DNA of 64,000 nucleotides from Caballeronia sp. dw_19 (GTDB taxonomy: Bacteria; Pseudomonadota; Gammaproteobacteria; Burkholderiales; Burkholderiaceae): positions 1 through 64,000 of the forward strand of contig NZ_JAAVUQ010000027.1 of assembly GCF_018449515.1 (NCBI RefSeq), given 5' to 3'. Numbering within the stretch: the stretch's first letter is position 1; the number at the start of each line of letters is the position of its first letter. The notes below the pieces were generated by a model. That model worked only from the letters and a program-made list of their open reading frames with translations, did no database searches and was not told the DNA's origin. Of this stretch, positions 50,628 through 59,430 are shown piece after piece. Made by a program: the position numbers and the translations under genes.

Positions 50628-51944
50628 TTAGAAGTTCACGCCGAGGAAGGTCTCGATCTTCTCGACAACGAAGTCGAGCATCTCGCGGGACAGGCCCGGA
50701 TACACGCCGACCCAGAACGTCTGGTTCATGATGATGTCGGTGTTCGTCAGTTCGCCACTCACGCGATAGTTACGTCCGATCATGTACGGCTGACGGGTCA
50801 GGTTACCTGCGAACAGCAGGCGCGTACCGATCTTGTTCTGATCCAGGTACGCAAGCAGGTCCACACGACGGAAATCAGCTTCAGGCTTGAGTGTGACCGG
50901 GAAACCAAACCACGACGGGTTCGAATTCGGCGTCGCGTGCGGCAGGATCAAAAATTCCTTGCAGCTTTGAAGCTTGTCATGCAGGTATGCGAAGTTGTCG
51001 CGACGCGCTTGCACGAAGCCTTCCACTCGATCCATCTGCGCGAGTCCGCAGGCTGCCTGCATGTCAGTGATCTTCAGGTTGTAGCCGAGGTGCGAATACG
51101 TGTACTTGTGATCGTAGCCTTCGGGCAGGTTGCCGAGCTTCCAGCAGAAACGCTTGCCGCACGTGTTGTCCTTGCCCGGCGCGCAATAGCAATCGCGGCC
51201 CCAGTCGCGAAACGATTCTGCAATCAGCTTCAGTTCTGGATTGTTCGTAAAGACCGCGCCGCCTTCGCCCATCGTGATGTGGTGCGCAGGATAGAAACTG
51301 ATCGTACCGATATCGCCAAAGGTGCCAACAAGCTTGCCGTCGTAAGTTGCGCCCAATGCGTCGCAGCAATCTTCGATCAACCACAGGTTGTACTTCTTGC
51401 ACAACGCGACGATCGTCTCGAGGTTGTACGGATTGCCAAGCGTATGCGCGAGCATGATCGCTTTCGTCTTCGGCGAGATGGCCGCTTCAATCTGGGTCGC
51501 GTCGATGTTGTACGTGCCAAGCTCCACATCGACGAAAACCGGAACCGCGCCAAATTGCAGGATCGGGTTGACGGTGGTCGGGAAACCGGCGGCCACGCCG
51601 ATCACTTCGTCGCCGGGACGGATGGCGCGGTCGCCGAGTCGCGGCGAGGTCAGCGTGGAGAACGCGACCAGGTTTGCCGACGAACCAGAGTTCACCGTAA
51701 TCAGATACCGCACGCCGATGAACGCGGCGAGCTTCTTCTCGAATTCGTCGTTGAAACGACCGGTCGTGAGCCATGCATCCAGGGACGCGTGAACCATCGC
51801 TTCCATCTCGGGTGCACCGACTACCTTGCCTGCAGGCGGCACGACGGATTTGCCAGGTTCAAAGGCAACGGGCTGGGAAGCGATCTCGCCATACTGCCGG
51901 ACGAGCTGGATGATTTGTTCGCGAATCTGATCTTTAGTTGTCAT
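50628..51944 (-). CDS. rfbH: CDP-4-keto-6-deoxyglucose 3-dehydrase (RfbH/E1)
   Basis: DegT-fold, PMP-dependent dehydrase of 438 aa that removes the 3-OH of CDP-4-keto-6-deoxyglucose. ISFYPAHHITMGEGGAVF has His where aminotransferases have the PLP-binding Lys, the E1 hallmark. WLIEDCCDALGATYDG and WGRDCYCAPGKDNTCGKRFC supply the Cys-x-Cys-x7-Cys cluster for a [2Fe-2S] centre. Such E1 enzymes need a reductase (E3, RfbI/AscD), which is not in the window. Start ATG 51944 (MTTKDQIREQ) matches the family; an ATG four codons earlier (51956) overlaps the rfbG stop and is the alternative. Confidence 0.95.
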   Translation of the reverse strand: MTTKDQIREQIIQLVRQYGEIASQPVAFEPGKSVVPPAGKVVGAPEMEAMVHASLDAWLTTGRFNDEFEKKLAAFIGVRYLITVNSGSSANLVAFSTLTSPRLGDRAIRPGDEVIGVAAGFPTTVNPILQFGAVPVFVDVELGTYNIDATQIEAAISPKTKAIMLAHTLGNPYNLETIVALCKKYNLWLIEDCCDALGATYDGKLVGTFGDIGTISFYPAHHITMGEGGAVFTNNPELKLIAESFRDWGRDCYCAPGKDNTCGKRFCWKLGNLPEGYDHKYTYSHLGYNLKITDMQAACGLAQMDRVEGFVQARRDNFAYLHDKLQSCKEFLILPHATPNSNPSWFGFPVTLKPEADFRRVDLLAYLDQNKIGTRLLFAGNLTRQPYMIGRNYRVSGELTNTDIIMNQTFWVGVYPGLSREMLDFVVEKIETFLGVNF

Positions 51945-51955
51945 GGTGGGGTTCA

Positions 51956-53026
51956 TCAAATTTGGGTGTATTTGTCGATCTGGGCGAGCGTAACGGCCTT
52001 CACGTCTTCGTCGCGGGCCGCTGCCTTGTACCAGGCCACGATCGAGTCGAGGGTATGGTTCAGGTCCCAGCGCGGCCGCCAGCCCAGTCGTGCGCGCGCC
52101 TTCGAGCAATCCAGCTTGAGGAACGTGGCCTCGTGCGGATGCTCGCCGCCATCGAGACTCCAGCGGGCACCGTCGCCCCATTGGGACGTCAGCCGTTCCA
52201 CGATCGCCTGCACCGGCTGCGCGTCCGAGTCGTTGGGACCGAAGTTCCACGCGTCGGCGAAACGCGGACCATCGGTGTAGAGCCTTTCCGCCAGAATCAG
52301 ATAGCCGCTGAGCGGTTCAAGCACGTGCTGCCACGGGCGAATGGCGTGCGGATTGCGGATATTCACTGTCTCGCCGCGCGAGATCGCACGCATGATGTCC
52401 GGAATCAACCGATCAGCCGCCCAGTCGCCACCGCCAATCACGTTGCCGGCCCGACCGCTTGCCACGGCAACGCCGTGCTTCGCGTAAGTCGCAGGGTTGA
52501 AGAACGAGTTCCGGTAAGCGGAGGTCACGAGTTCAGCGCAACCCTTGCTGCTGCTGTACGGGTCGTATCCGCCCATTGCCTCGTTCTCGCGATATCCCCA
52601 TTCCCACTCACGATTTTCGTAGCACTTGTCCGTCGTGACGATGACCACTGACCGCACGCCCGGCACCTGCCGGATCGCGTCGAGCACGTGCACCGTACCC
52701 ATGACGTTTGTTTCGTAGGTTTCCACGGGGGTCACATACGACTCGCGCACGAGCGGTTGCGCCGCCATGTGGATCACGATGTCGGGGCTGGCGGCCTTCA
52801 TGGCCCCCGCCAGCAAGGTACGATCCCGGATATCGCCGATGATCGATTCAATGCCGTCGCCCACACGCCCAAGCGTGAACAGGTTGGGCGTGGTGTCCGG
52901 TGCGAGGGCGAAGCCCGTGACGCGGGCGCCAAGCGCCTGTAACCACAGTGTCAACCAACTGCCCTTGAAACCCGTATGGCCGGTAAGAAAGACCTTCTTG
53001 CCGTGCCAGAACGCTTGGTCGATCAT
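51956..53026 (-). CDS. rfbG: CDP-glucose 4,6-dehydratase
   Basis: Extended SDR of 356 aa making CDP-4-keto-6-deoxyglucose. KKVFLTGHTGFKGSWLTLWL is the NAD site specific to this subfamily; DIVIHMAAQPLVRESYVTPV, VIVTTDKCYENREW (Thr-Asp-Lys in place of Thr-Asp-Glu), YDPYSSSKGCAELVTSAYRN and ASGRAGNVIGGGDWAADRLI are diagnostic. Its ATG overlaps the rfbF stop (TAATG) and its stop lies next to the rfbH start, so it is translationally coupled on both sides. Confidence 0.96.
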   Translation of the reverse strand: MIDQAFWHGKKVFLTGHTGFKGSWLTLWLQALGARVTGFALAPDTTPNLFTLGRVGDGIESIIGDIRDRTLLAGAMKAASPDIVIHMAAQPLVRESYVTPVETYETNVMGTVHVLDAIRQVPGVRSVVIVTTDKCYENREWEWGYRENEAMGGYDPYSSSKGCAELVTSAYRNSFFNPATYAKHGVAVASGRAGNVIGGGDWAADRLIPDIMRAISRGETVNIRNPHAIRPWQHVLEPLSGYLILAERLYTDGPRFADAWNFGPNDSDAQPVQAIVERLTSQWGDGARWSLDGGEHPHEATFLKLDCSKARARLGWRPRWDLNHTLDSIVAWYKAAARDEDVKAVTLAQIDKYTQI

Positions 53027-53796
53027 TACCACACCTTCCACGGCGCACGGCCGGTTTGCCAGAGTTCTTCCAGGTGCGTCTTGTCGCGCAGTGTGTCCAT
53101 GGGTTGCCAGAAGCCTTCGTGTTCGAAGGCTGAAAGCTGGCCGCCTTCCGCAAGTTTCTCGAGCGGTTCGCGTTCCCAGATGCAGTCGTCGTCCGGAATC
53201 AGGTCGATTACCTTCGGCGACAGCACGAAGAAGCCGCCGTTGATCATGCCGCCGTCGCCTTTCGGCTTTTCCTTGAACGAGAGTACTTTGTTGTCGTGCA
53301 GGTCCAACGCGCCGAAGCGTCCAGGCGGGAAGGTGGCGGAGAGGGTGGCGAGCGTGCCTTGCTGCTTGTGGAACTCGATCAGCGACGCAATGTTGATATT
53401 GCTCACGCCGTCGCCGTAGGTGAAGCAGAACGCTTCCTCGTCTTTCACGAAATCCTTGACGCGGCGCAGCCGTCCGCCGGTCATCGTGGACTCGCCCGTG
53501 TCCACCAGGGTTACCTTCCATGGCTCGGCGTATTGCTGATGCACCTGCATCTCGTTCGTACGCATATCGAACGTTACGTCAGACGTGTGAAGGAAGTAGT
53601 TGGCGAAATATTCCTTGATCACGTAGCCCTTGTAGCCGCAGCAGATCACGAAGTCGTTCACGCCGTAGGCCGAATAGATCTTCATGATGTGCCAGAGAAT
53701 CGGCTTTCCACCAACTTCGATCATTGGCTTCGGACGATTGACGGTGTCCTCGGAAATCCGGGTTCCAAGTCCACCTGCAAGAATTACAGCTTTCAT
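53026..53796 (-). CDS. rfbF: glucose-1-phosphate cytidylyltransferase
   Basis: Nucleotidyltransferase of 256 aa making CDP-glucose. MKAVILAGGLGTRISEDTVN then RPKPMIEVGGKPILWHIMKI is the family signature, with DFVICCGYKGYVIKEYFANY, FCFTYGDGVSNINIASLIEF and GMINGGFFVLSPKVIDLIPD. It is the first gene of the minus-strand operon rfbF-rfbG-rfbH-SDR-tktN-tktC-gtrA-gtrB and commits glucose-1-phosphate to the CDP-dideoxysugar branch. Confidence 0.97.
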   Translation of the reverse strand: MKAVILAGGLGTRISEDTVNRPKPMIEVGGKPILWHIMKIYSAYGVNDFVICCGYKGYVIKEYFANYFLHTSDVTFDMRTNEMQVHQQYAEPWKVTLVDTGESTMTGGRLRRVKDFVKDEEAFCFTYGDGVSNINIASLIEFHKQQGTLATLSATFPPGRFGALDLHDNKVLSFKEKPKGDGGMINGGFFVLSPKVIDLIPDDDCIWEREPLEKLAEGGQLSAFEHEGFWQPMDTLRDKTHLEELWQTGRAPWKVW

Positions 53797-53969
53797 TGAA
53801 ATCCTGTTGAGTGCAGTGATTAATTAGCAACGATCAGTCAGGCCGCCGCGGGTATTGGGGAACGTCGCGCCCTAGGCTTCCATGTATTGGATTGGAAGCA
53901 ATGGAACGCGCGTCTATGCGTCATCCACCGCATGGACGGATTCAGTAAGCTGTCAAAAGGAATTGGCGC

Positions 53970-53975
53970 ATTATA
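53970..53975 (-). promoter_or_regulatory. candidate -10 box of the rfbF operon
   Basis: TATAAT on the minus strand about 170 bp before rfbF, read as GTGCACTATAATGCGCC. No good -35 is visible 17 nt upstream, so only the -10 is supported. Confidence 0.35.
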
Positions 53976-54035
53976 GTGCACGGTTTTAGCGATGACGATG
54001 GCGCGGGCAATTTCCCGGGCCTGCGCGGCGCGCGC

Positions 54036-55172
54036 TCAGCGCCGCTGGCGAACGGATATCGAGCTGCTGGAGTCGACCAGCCGCCTGTATAAATCCACAT
54101 AGGCATCGACCATCTTCCCGGCTGTGAACTTCTCTTCGAAGCGTCCCCGAGCCTTCAGGCCCAGTTCTGCTGCCAGAACGTCGTCCTCCCAGAGCTTGCC
54201 CATGGCCTCCCGGAGCGCCCCCGCATCACTCGCCGGCACCACCAACCCCGTCTCCCCATCCACGTTCACATACGACGTCCCGGTCCCAATCTCCGTCGAT
54301 ATCATCGCCTTCCCGAACATCGCCGCTTCCAGCAACGAGATCCCGAACGCCTCCGAGCGCAAATGCGACGGAAACGTCAGCGCGTGACACAGCGTGAGCA
54401 GGGCGATTTTATCGTCGTCACCCACCGGCCCGACGAAATCCACGTTGTTCAGCTTCAACCGCTCCGCCTGCGCCCGCAGTTCCCGCTCGACCGGCCCTGA
54501 CCCGACGATCACGACCCGGAAATCCGTTCCCGGCAACGCATCGAGCAGCACGTGCAGACCCTTGTAATACCGCAGATTGCCGACGAACAGAAAAAACTTG
54601 GGCCCGGCGCGCTCACGCCAGTACCGCAACTTCTCGGCAGACGGCGCCGCATACGACGTCTCGTCCAGCCCGATCGGAATCACCTCGACCTTGTCGCGAT
54701 ATCGCTGCAATACGTCGCTCGTCGCCAGATAGTTAGGCGACGTCGCGACGATCTTGTCCACGCTCGCCAGGAACCTGTCCCGCAGCGGCTTGTAAAACTG
54801 CAGCAACACCTTCTGCCGCACGATGTCCGAGTGATACGTCACGATCGACGGCTTATGCACGCGCGAAGCGAAGTGGACGACATCGGCGAACGGCCAGGGG
54901 AAGTGGTAATGGATCACGTCGGCGTGTTCAGCCAGGTCGCGAAAACGCCGGAACGCCGCGAGCGAGAACGCCGACGAAGCAATCTCGACATCGAGCTTTG
55001 CGCGATGGTGCAGGTGATCACCGAAGTCGACGGTGCTTGTGTCCTTGGACACGGTCAACACTTCGCTCGTCACGCCGCGTTTCGCGGCGCCCGAGCAAAT
55101 CTGGCCAATGAGTTCTTCGACGCCGCCCATCGAATCAGGCTTGTAGGTCTTATAGAAGTGTAAAACGCGCAT
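54036..55172 (-). CDS. GT4 glycosyltransferase
   Basis: GT-B retaining glycosyltransferase of 378 aa, cytoplasmic face of the inner membrane. MRVLHFYKTYKPDSMGGVEE opens the acceptor domain; DVIHYHFPWPFADVVHFAS follows; the donor domain has FFLFVGNLRYYKGLHVLLDA and RSEAFGISLLEAAMFGKAMI (E-x7-E). The start at 55172 is where homology begins; the open frame runs 24 codons further but is not conserved. The donor may be GDP-mannose, since manC is the next gene upstream (122 bp), but this is inference. Confidence 0.9.
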   Translation of the reverse strand: MRVLHFYKTYKPDSMGGVEELIGQICSGAAKRGVTSEVLTVSKDTSTVDFGDHLHHRAKLDVEIASSAFSLAAFRRFRDLAEHADVIHYHFPWPFADVVHFASRVHKPSIVTYHSDIVRQKVLLQFYKPLRDRFLASVDKIVATSPNYLATSDVLQRYRDKVEVIPIGLDETSYAAPSAEKLRYWRERAGPKFFLFVGNLRYYKGLHVLLDALPGTDFRVVIVGSGPVERELRAQAERLKLNNVDFVGPVGDDDKIALLTLCHALTFPSHLRSEAFGISLLEAAMFGKAMISTEIGTGTSYVNVDGETGLVVPASDAGALREAMGKLWEDDVLAAELGLKARGRFEEKFTAGKMVDAYVDLYRRLVDSSSSISVRQRR

Positions 55173-55294
55173 AGATCCCGCTGAGGGGTGCCGGCGGTGT
55201 GTCCACCGGCGATAAAGCGAGCAAGGCGCCCGCCGCGCAAACAATCTTCATGAGGCGGCGGTGCTAAAGATGCTACAGATACAGACGAAGACGA

Positions 55295-56746
55295 TCAGGC
55301 CGGCACGCGCCCATAAACGTCCTCGAAGCGGACGATATCGTCTTCACCCAGGTACTCGCCGCATTGCACCTCGATCAGGACGAGATCCATCACGCCCGGA
55401 TTGATGAGCCGATGCTTGTGGCCAGCGGGAATATAGGTGGACTCGTTCGGCTGCAACGAGATGATCTGCTCGCCATTGACAATGTCGGCGCAACCGCTCA
55501 CGACAATCCAATGTTCGCTGCGGTGATGGTGCATCTGCAACGAAAGCTGCGCGTTCGGCTTCACCACAATGCGCTTCATCTTGAAGCGATCGCCCTCTTC
55601 GAGCACGGTGTAAGTGCCCCACGGGCGATGCACCGTTCGGTGGAGCCTGTAGGCATCGTGATTGACCTTCTTGAGCTTGGCGACGATCTGCTTCACGTCC
55701 TGCGCCCGCTCACGCGATGCAATCAGCAGCGCGTCAGCGGTATCCACCACGATCAGGTCTTGCACGCCCACCGCACCAATCATGCGGCCGTCTTCGCTGC
55801 GGATAAAGCAGTTGTCGACTTCGTACAGCTCGGCCTCGCCATGAATGCGGTTGCCGCGTGCGTCGGGCGCGGTGAGTTCGCTGATGGACAGCCATGAGCC
55901 AATGTCGCTCCAGCCCATCTCGCACGGCACCACGTTGACGTTGTCCGAGCGTTCCATCACGGCATAGTCGATGGAAATGTCTTCCGCACGGGCGAATTGC
56001 GCGCCATCGAGCTCGACGGTGTAACCCTCCTTCGAGGTACTACGTTTCGCATCGCTAACAGCAGCAATAGCCGGTTCGAGTACCGTGGGCGCATGTTTCT
56101 CGAGTTCCGCGAGCATGGTCTCGGCGGTGAAGCAGAACATGCCAGCATTCCAGAGATGCCGGCCGTCGGCAACGAGTTCTTCGGCCACCGACAACTGCGG
56201 CTTTTCGACGAACCGCACGACCTTGTGCACGGCGTCCGCGCCTGGCAGTGGCTTGGCTTCGAATTCAATGTATCCATAGCCCGTTTCCGGCTTGGTCGGG
56301 CGGATGCCGAACGTGACAATCCGGCCTTCCTGCGCCGCGCGTGCCGCGTGCTGGACGGCGGCGCCGAACGCCACTTCGTCTTCCACGAGCTGGTCCGCGG
56401 GCATCACGAGCATGATCGCGTCCGCGCCATGCTGCTGGCGCACGACTTCCGCCGCCACGCCAATGGCCGCCGCCGTATTGCGCGCGGACGGTTCCAGGAT
56501 GAAGCCAAGCTGGCTGACGTCCGAGTCGGCTTCAACGCACTCGTCTTTCGTCAGGAAATACGTCTCGCGATTCGTAACGATCACCACTTCATTGGCGCTC
56601 GCCACATGCGATGCACGCAGAAACGTCTTTTGCAGCAGGCTCTGCCCATCGGCCAGTTTCAACAGCGGCTTAGGGAAGGCTTCGCGGGACACCGGCCACA
56701 GGCGGGTGCCCGCGCCCCCACAAATAATGACGGGAATGATGTTCAT
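55295..56746 (-). CDS. manC: mannose-1-phosphate guanylyltransferase / mannose-6-phosphate isomerase
   Basis: Bifunctional type II enzyme of 483 aa that makes GDP-mannose. The pyrophosphorylase part has VIICGGAGTRLWPVSREAFP and KPLLKLADGQSLLQKTFLRA, then VRFVEKPQLSVAEELVADGR. The C-terminal cupin isomerase part has YTVLEEGDRFKMKRIVVKPN, LSLQMHHHRSEHWIVVSGCA and STYIPAGHKHRLINPG with the metal-binding histidines. It feeds Gmd (29923) and any mannosyltransferases in the island. Confidence 0.96.
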   Translation of the reverse strand: MNIIPVIICGGAGTRLWPVSREAFPKPLLKLADGQSLLQKTFLRASHVASANEVVIVTNRETYFLTKDECVEADSDVSQLGFILEPSARNTAAAIGVAAEVVRQQHGADAIMLVMPADQLVEDEVAFGAAVQHAARAAQEGRIVTFGIRPTKPETGYGYIEFEAKPLPGADAVHKVVRFVEKPQLSVAEELVADGRHLWNAGMFCFTAETMLAELEKHAPTVLEPAIAAVSDAKRSTSKEGYTVELDGAQFARAEDISIDYAVMERSDNVNVVPCEMGWSDIGSWLSISELTAPDARGNRIHGEAELYEVDNCFIRSEDGRMIGAVGVQDLIVVDTADALLIASRERAQDVKQIVAKLKKVNHDAYRLHRTVHRPWGTYTVLEEGDRFKMKRIVVKPNAQLSLQMHHHRSEHWIVVSGCADIVNGEQIISLQPNESTYIPAGHKHRLINPGVMDLVLIEVQCGEYLGEDDIVRFEDVYGRVPA

Positions 56747-57281
56747 TGAACGGCTCGAAAATAGCTGAATAGGGGCAGCGAAGGGGCGATTTTAGCGGAT
56801 TTCGAGTGGCCGGTGCCCCGTTTCGGAACATCTCGTTACTGATGTTGCAGCAATTGAGCCCGCTTCGGCTCGCCTCGCGGCGAGGGTTTTGTTATCGTAT
56901 GCGGGTGACTTCTATCGCTTGCTGCATAAGGTTCGCGAAGAGCCGGTGTGTTAAATTCCGAGGTTGCGTCCGGGGTACGAAAAGCACGCCTAGCCGCTGC
57001 GGAGACTGGGTCTCCGGCAGGAAAATCTGTCCAATCGATCAGGAAAATAGGATAGATGCTTCTATTACGTCCATGTCATCAGGACAGGCGTGGCGCCCGT
57101 TTGGTGGACATGAGCACAGCCATGAAGTGGGGGCTATTTGCGACCGTGCCCCAAACGGCTTTCATCCCGGCGGCAAGAGCTTGAACATTTCGCATGCAAT
57201 GGTCGATGACGGGCTAAACCGCCATCGCAGACCTCCTTTTGCTTTTTTTGTTTGTTCACTACGCCAACTAAACGCTAACGC
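56747..57281. other. 535-bp divergent intergenic region
   Basis: Lies between manC (leftward) and a GT4 gene (rightward). CTCGCC-TCGC-GGCGAG (56869-56884) followed by GGTTTT is a short hairpin. No clear promoter pair or gene is supported; a 159-codon frame at 56806-57285 has no family features. Confidence 0.45.
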
Positions 57282-58466
57282 ATGAAACTGCTTTTCGATC
57301 TCAACTCACTTCGTCCACCGAGGAGCGGCGTTGGCTATTACACGCAGCATCTACTGGAAGGATTGCGCGATGAGCCGGATGTGCAGGGGCTGGCGGGCTG
57401 GGTGGGCGCGGAGCGTTTCGAAGGCGAGCGCTTGCTTGCGCTGATCAATCAACGCGTGCCGTTGCGCAAGGGCGTGCAGTTCAGCGAGGGGTTGGCGGCG
57501 AAGGTGCTGCAGAAGGCGCGCAGCCTGCCCGGTTTGTATCGCGGAAGGACCGTCGTGCGGGCGATCAAGTCGCGTGAAGTGCGCGATGATTTTGCGCGGC
57601 GCGGCTATGTTTATCACGAGACCAACTTCGTGGCCTCGCGGTACAAAGGCCCGACGGTGGTGACCATTCACGATCTGTCGCATCGGCGGCATCCGGAGTT
57701 TCATCCGCGCGTGGCGGTGGAATATCTGGACCGCGAATTGCCAAAGACCCTGCGGCAAGCGCAGGTCGTGATTGCGGACAGTCACTACACGGCCAACGAT
57801 ATCGTCGATATCTACGGCGTACCCGAATCGAAGATCGTCACCATCCATCTAGGCGTTGAAGCGGCGTTTCAGCCGTATTCGGCGGAATCATGCGCCGAGA
57901 CCCTCGCCGATCTCGGCCTGAAGCATCGCGGATTCGTGCTGTCCGTCTGCACGCTACAGCCGCGCAAGAATCTGCAGCGGCTGGTTGAAGCGTTCGCACG
58001 GCTGCCCGCCGAGATGCGCAGCGCTTTTCCCCTCGTGCTGATCGGTGCGGACGGGTGGAAGAATTCCGCGCTGATGCGTGTAATCGAACCGCTCGCGCGT
58101 GATGGCCAGATCGTAGTGCCCGGCTATATACCGCGGGAAAACTTACTGAAGCTGTATGCGTCGGCGGCATTATTTGCCTATCCGTCATTATTCGAAGGAT
58201 TCGGCTTGCCCGTCGCCGAAGCCATGGCGAGCGGCGTGGCCGTGCTGACGTCGAACCTGACTTCGTTGCCGGAAGTGTCGGCCGGGGCGGCGTGGGAGGT
58301 GGACCCGTATTCCATCGATGACATCGCGGCCGGCATGGAGCGCCTGCTCGGCGATCCGGCTCTGCGCGACGCGCTCATTGCCAAGGGTTTGCTACGCGCC
58401 GCCGAGCTGACTTGGGACGCGACCGTCGCTCAGACGTGCGCGGTGTATCGCGGATTGTCGGCATGA
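57282..58466 (+). CDS. GT4 glycosyltransferase
   Basis: GT-B retaining glycosyltransferase of 394 aa. MKLLFDLNSLRPPRSGVGYY, then VVTIHDLSHRRHPEFHP and VIADSHYTANDIVDIYGVPE (acceptor side); the donor domain has LSVCTLQPRKNLQRLVEAFA and YPSLFEGFGLPVAEAMASGV (E-x7-E). It resembles WbpZ/WbdB-type enzymes that add the first mannose or rhamnose residues after the priming sugar. It heads a plus-strand group with an SDR, a WbpL-like and a WbpM-like gene, consistent with the start of chain assembly. Confidence 0.92.
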   Translation: MKLLFDLNSLRPPRSGVGYYTQHLLEGLRDEPDVQGLAGWVGAERFEGERLLALINQRVPLRKGVQFSEGLAAKVLQKARSLPGLYRGRTVVRAIKSREVRDDFARRGYVYHETNFVASRYKGPTVVTIHDLSHRRHPEFHPRVAVEYLDRELPKTLRQAQVVIADSHYTANDIVDIYGVPESKIVTIHLGVEAAFQPYSAESCAETLADLGLKHRGFVLSVCTLQPRKNLQRLVEAFARLPAEMRSAFPLVLIGADGWKNSALMRVIEPLARDGQIVVPGYIPRENLLKLYASAALFAYPSLFEGFGLPVAEAMASGVAVLTSNLTSLPEVSAGAAWEVDPYSIDDIAAGMERLLGDPALRDALIAKGLLRAAELTWDATVAQTCAVYRGLSA

Positions 58467-58485
58467 AGCTGGGGAGATCGCTGGC

Positions 58486-59430
58486 ATGCGAGTAATCGTC
58501 ACAGGGGCTAACGGCTTTGTGGGTCGCGCGACCTGCGCGGCGCTCTGCGACGCGGGTCATCACGTGATCGCGCTTGTGCGCCGGCCGGGCGGCTGCGAGC
58601 CGCGCGTACACGAACAAGTAATCGCCGACGATAACTTCGCGAGTCTCGCTGCTTTGCCTGCTGCCGACGTACTCATTCATCTTGCCGCGCGCGTCCACGT
58701 GATGAAGGACAGCGCCGGCGACCCGCTCGGCGAATATCGCGCGGTCAATGTTGAGGGCTCGCTGAACGTGGCGCGCGCGGCGTTGCGGGTGGGCGTAAAG
58801 CGGCTGGTTTATATAAGCAGCATCAAGGCGTTGGGTGAGGGCGAGCCGGGCCGGCCATGGCGTGAGGATGATCAGCCGACGCCCGCAGATCCCTACGGCA
58901 TCACGAAGCTCGAAGCGGAACAGGCGCTTGCAGGCTTCGGCCGCGAGCATGGAATGGAGGTCGTCGTGCTGCGCCCGCCGCTGGTTTATGGGCCGGGAGT
59001 ACGGGCTAACTTCGAACAATTGATGCGAGCGGTGGAGCGAGGCATCCCGTTGCCGCTCGGTGCAATCGATGCCCGCCGCAGCATGGTCTACGTGGGCAAT
59101 CTCGCCGATGCCATCCGTTTCGTGGCGACCCGTTCCGAGCCAACTGACGGCGTGTTCCACGTGACAGACGGCGACGATCTCAGCGTCGCGCAGATGATCC
59201 GGACACTGGCCCACGCCTTTGACAAACCCGCGCGCTTGCTGCCGGTACCCGCTTCATGGTTGCGCGCAGCGGGCGCGCTGACGGGGCGCACGGCCCAGGT
59301 CGACCGCCTGACAAGCCCGCTGCGCATGGACAGCACGCGCCTGCGGACTGACCTCGGGTGGACGCCGTCCACAACGGTGGCTGAAGGCGTCGCCCGGACG
59401 GTGCGTGCATTCCAGGAGGCGCGCCGATGA
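58486..59430 (+). CDS. SDR nucleotide-sugar reductase/epimerase (WbpV/WbiG-like)
   Basis: Extended SDR of 314 aa. MRVIVTGANGFVGRATCAAL is the cofactor site, DVLIHLAARVHVMKDSAGDP and RLVYISSIKALGEG (Ser) with YGITKLEAEQALAGFGREHG (Tyr-x3-Lys) follow, then LRPPLVYGPGVRANFEQLMR. In Pseudomonas and Burkholderia clusters this gene beside WbpL and WbpM reduces the 4-keto product of WbpM to UDP-QuiNAc or UDP-FucNAc. Its stop overlaps the WbpL-like gene by 4 bp. Confidence 0.87.
   Translation: MRVIVTGANGFVGRATCAALCDAGHHVIALVRRPGGCEPRVHEQVIADDNFASLAALPAADVLIHLAARVHVMKDSAGDPLGEYRAVNVEGSLNVARAALRVGVKRLVYISSIKALGEGEPGRPWREDDQPTPADPYGITKLEAEQALAGFGREHGMEVVVLRPPLVYGPGVRANFEQLMRAVERGIPLPLGAIDARRSMVYVGNLADAIRFVATRSEPTDGVFHVTDGDDLSVAQMIRTLAHAFDKPARLLPVPASWLRAAGALTGRTAQVDRLTSPLRMDSTRLRTDLGWTPSTTVAEGVARTVRAFQEARR

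Noticed and set aside
51957..52250. N-terminal extension of rfbH
   Set aside because: It overlaps rfbG coding sequence and has no homology to the RfbH family.
56806..57285. 159-codon frame between manC and the GT4 gene
   Set aside because: No start signal, no conserved pattern, mixed low-complexity composition.
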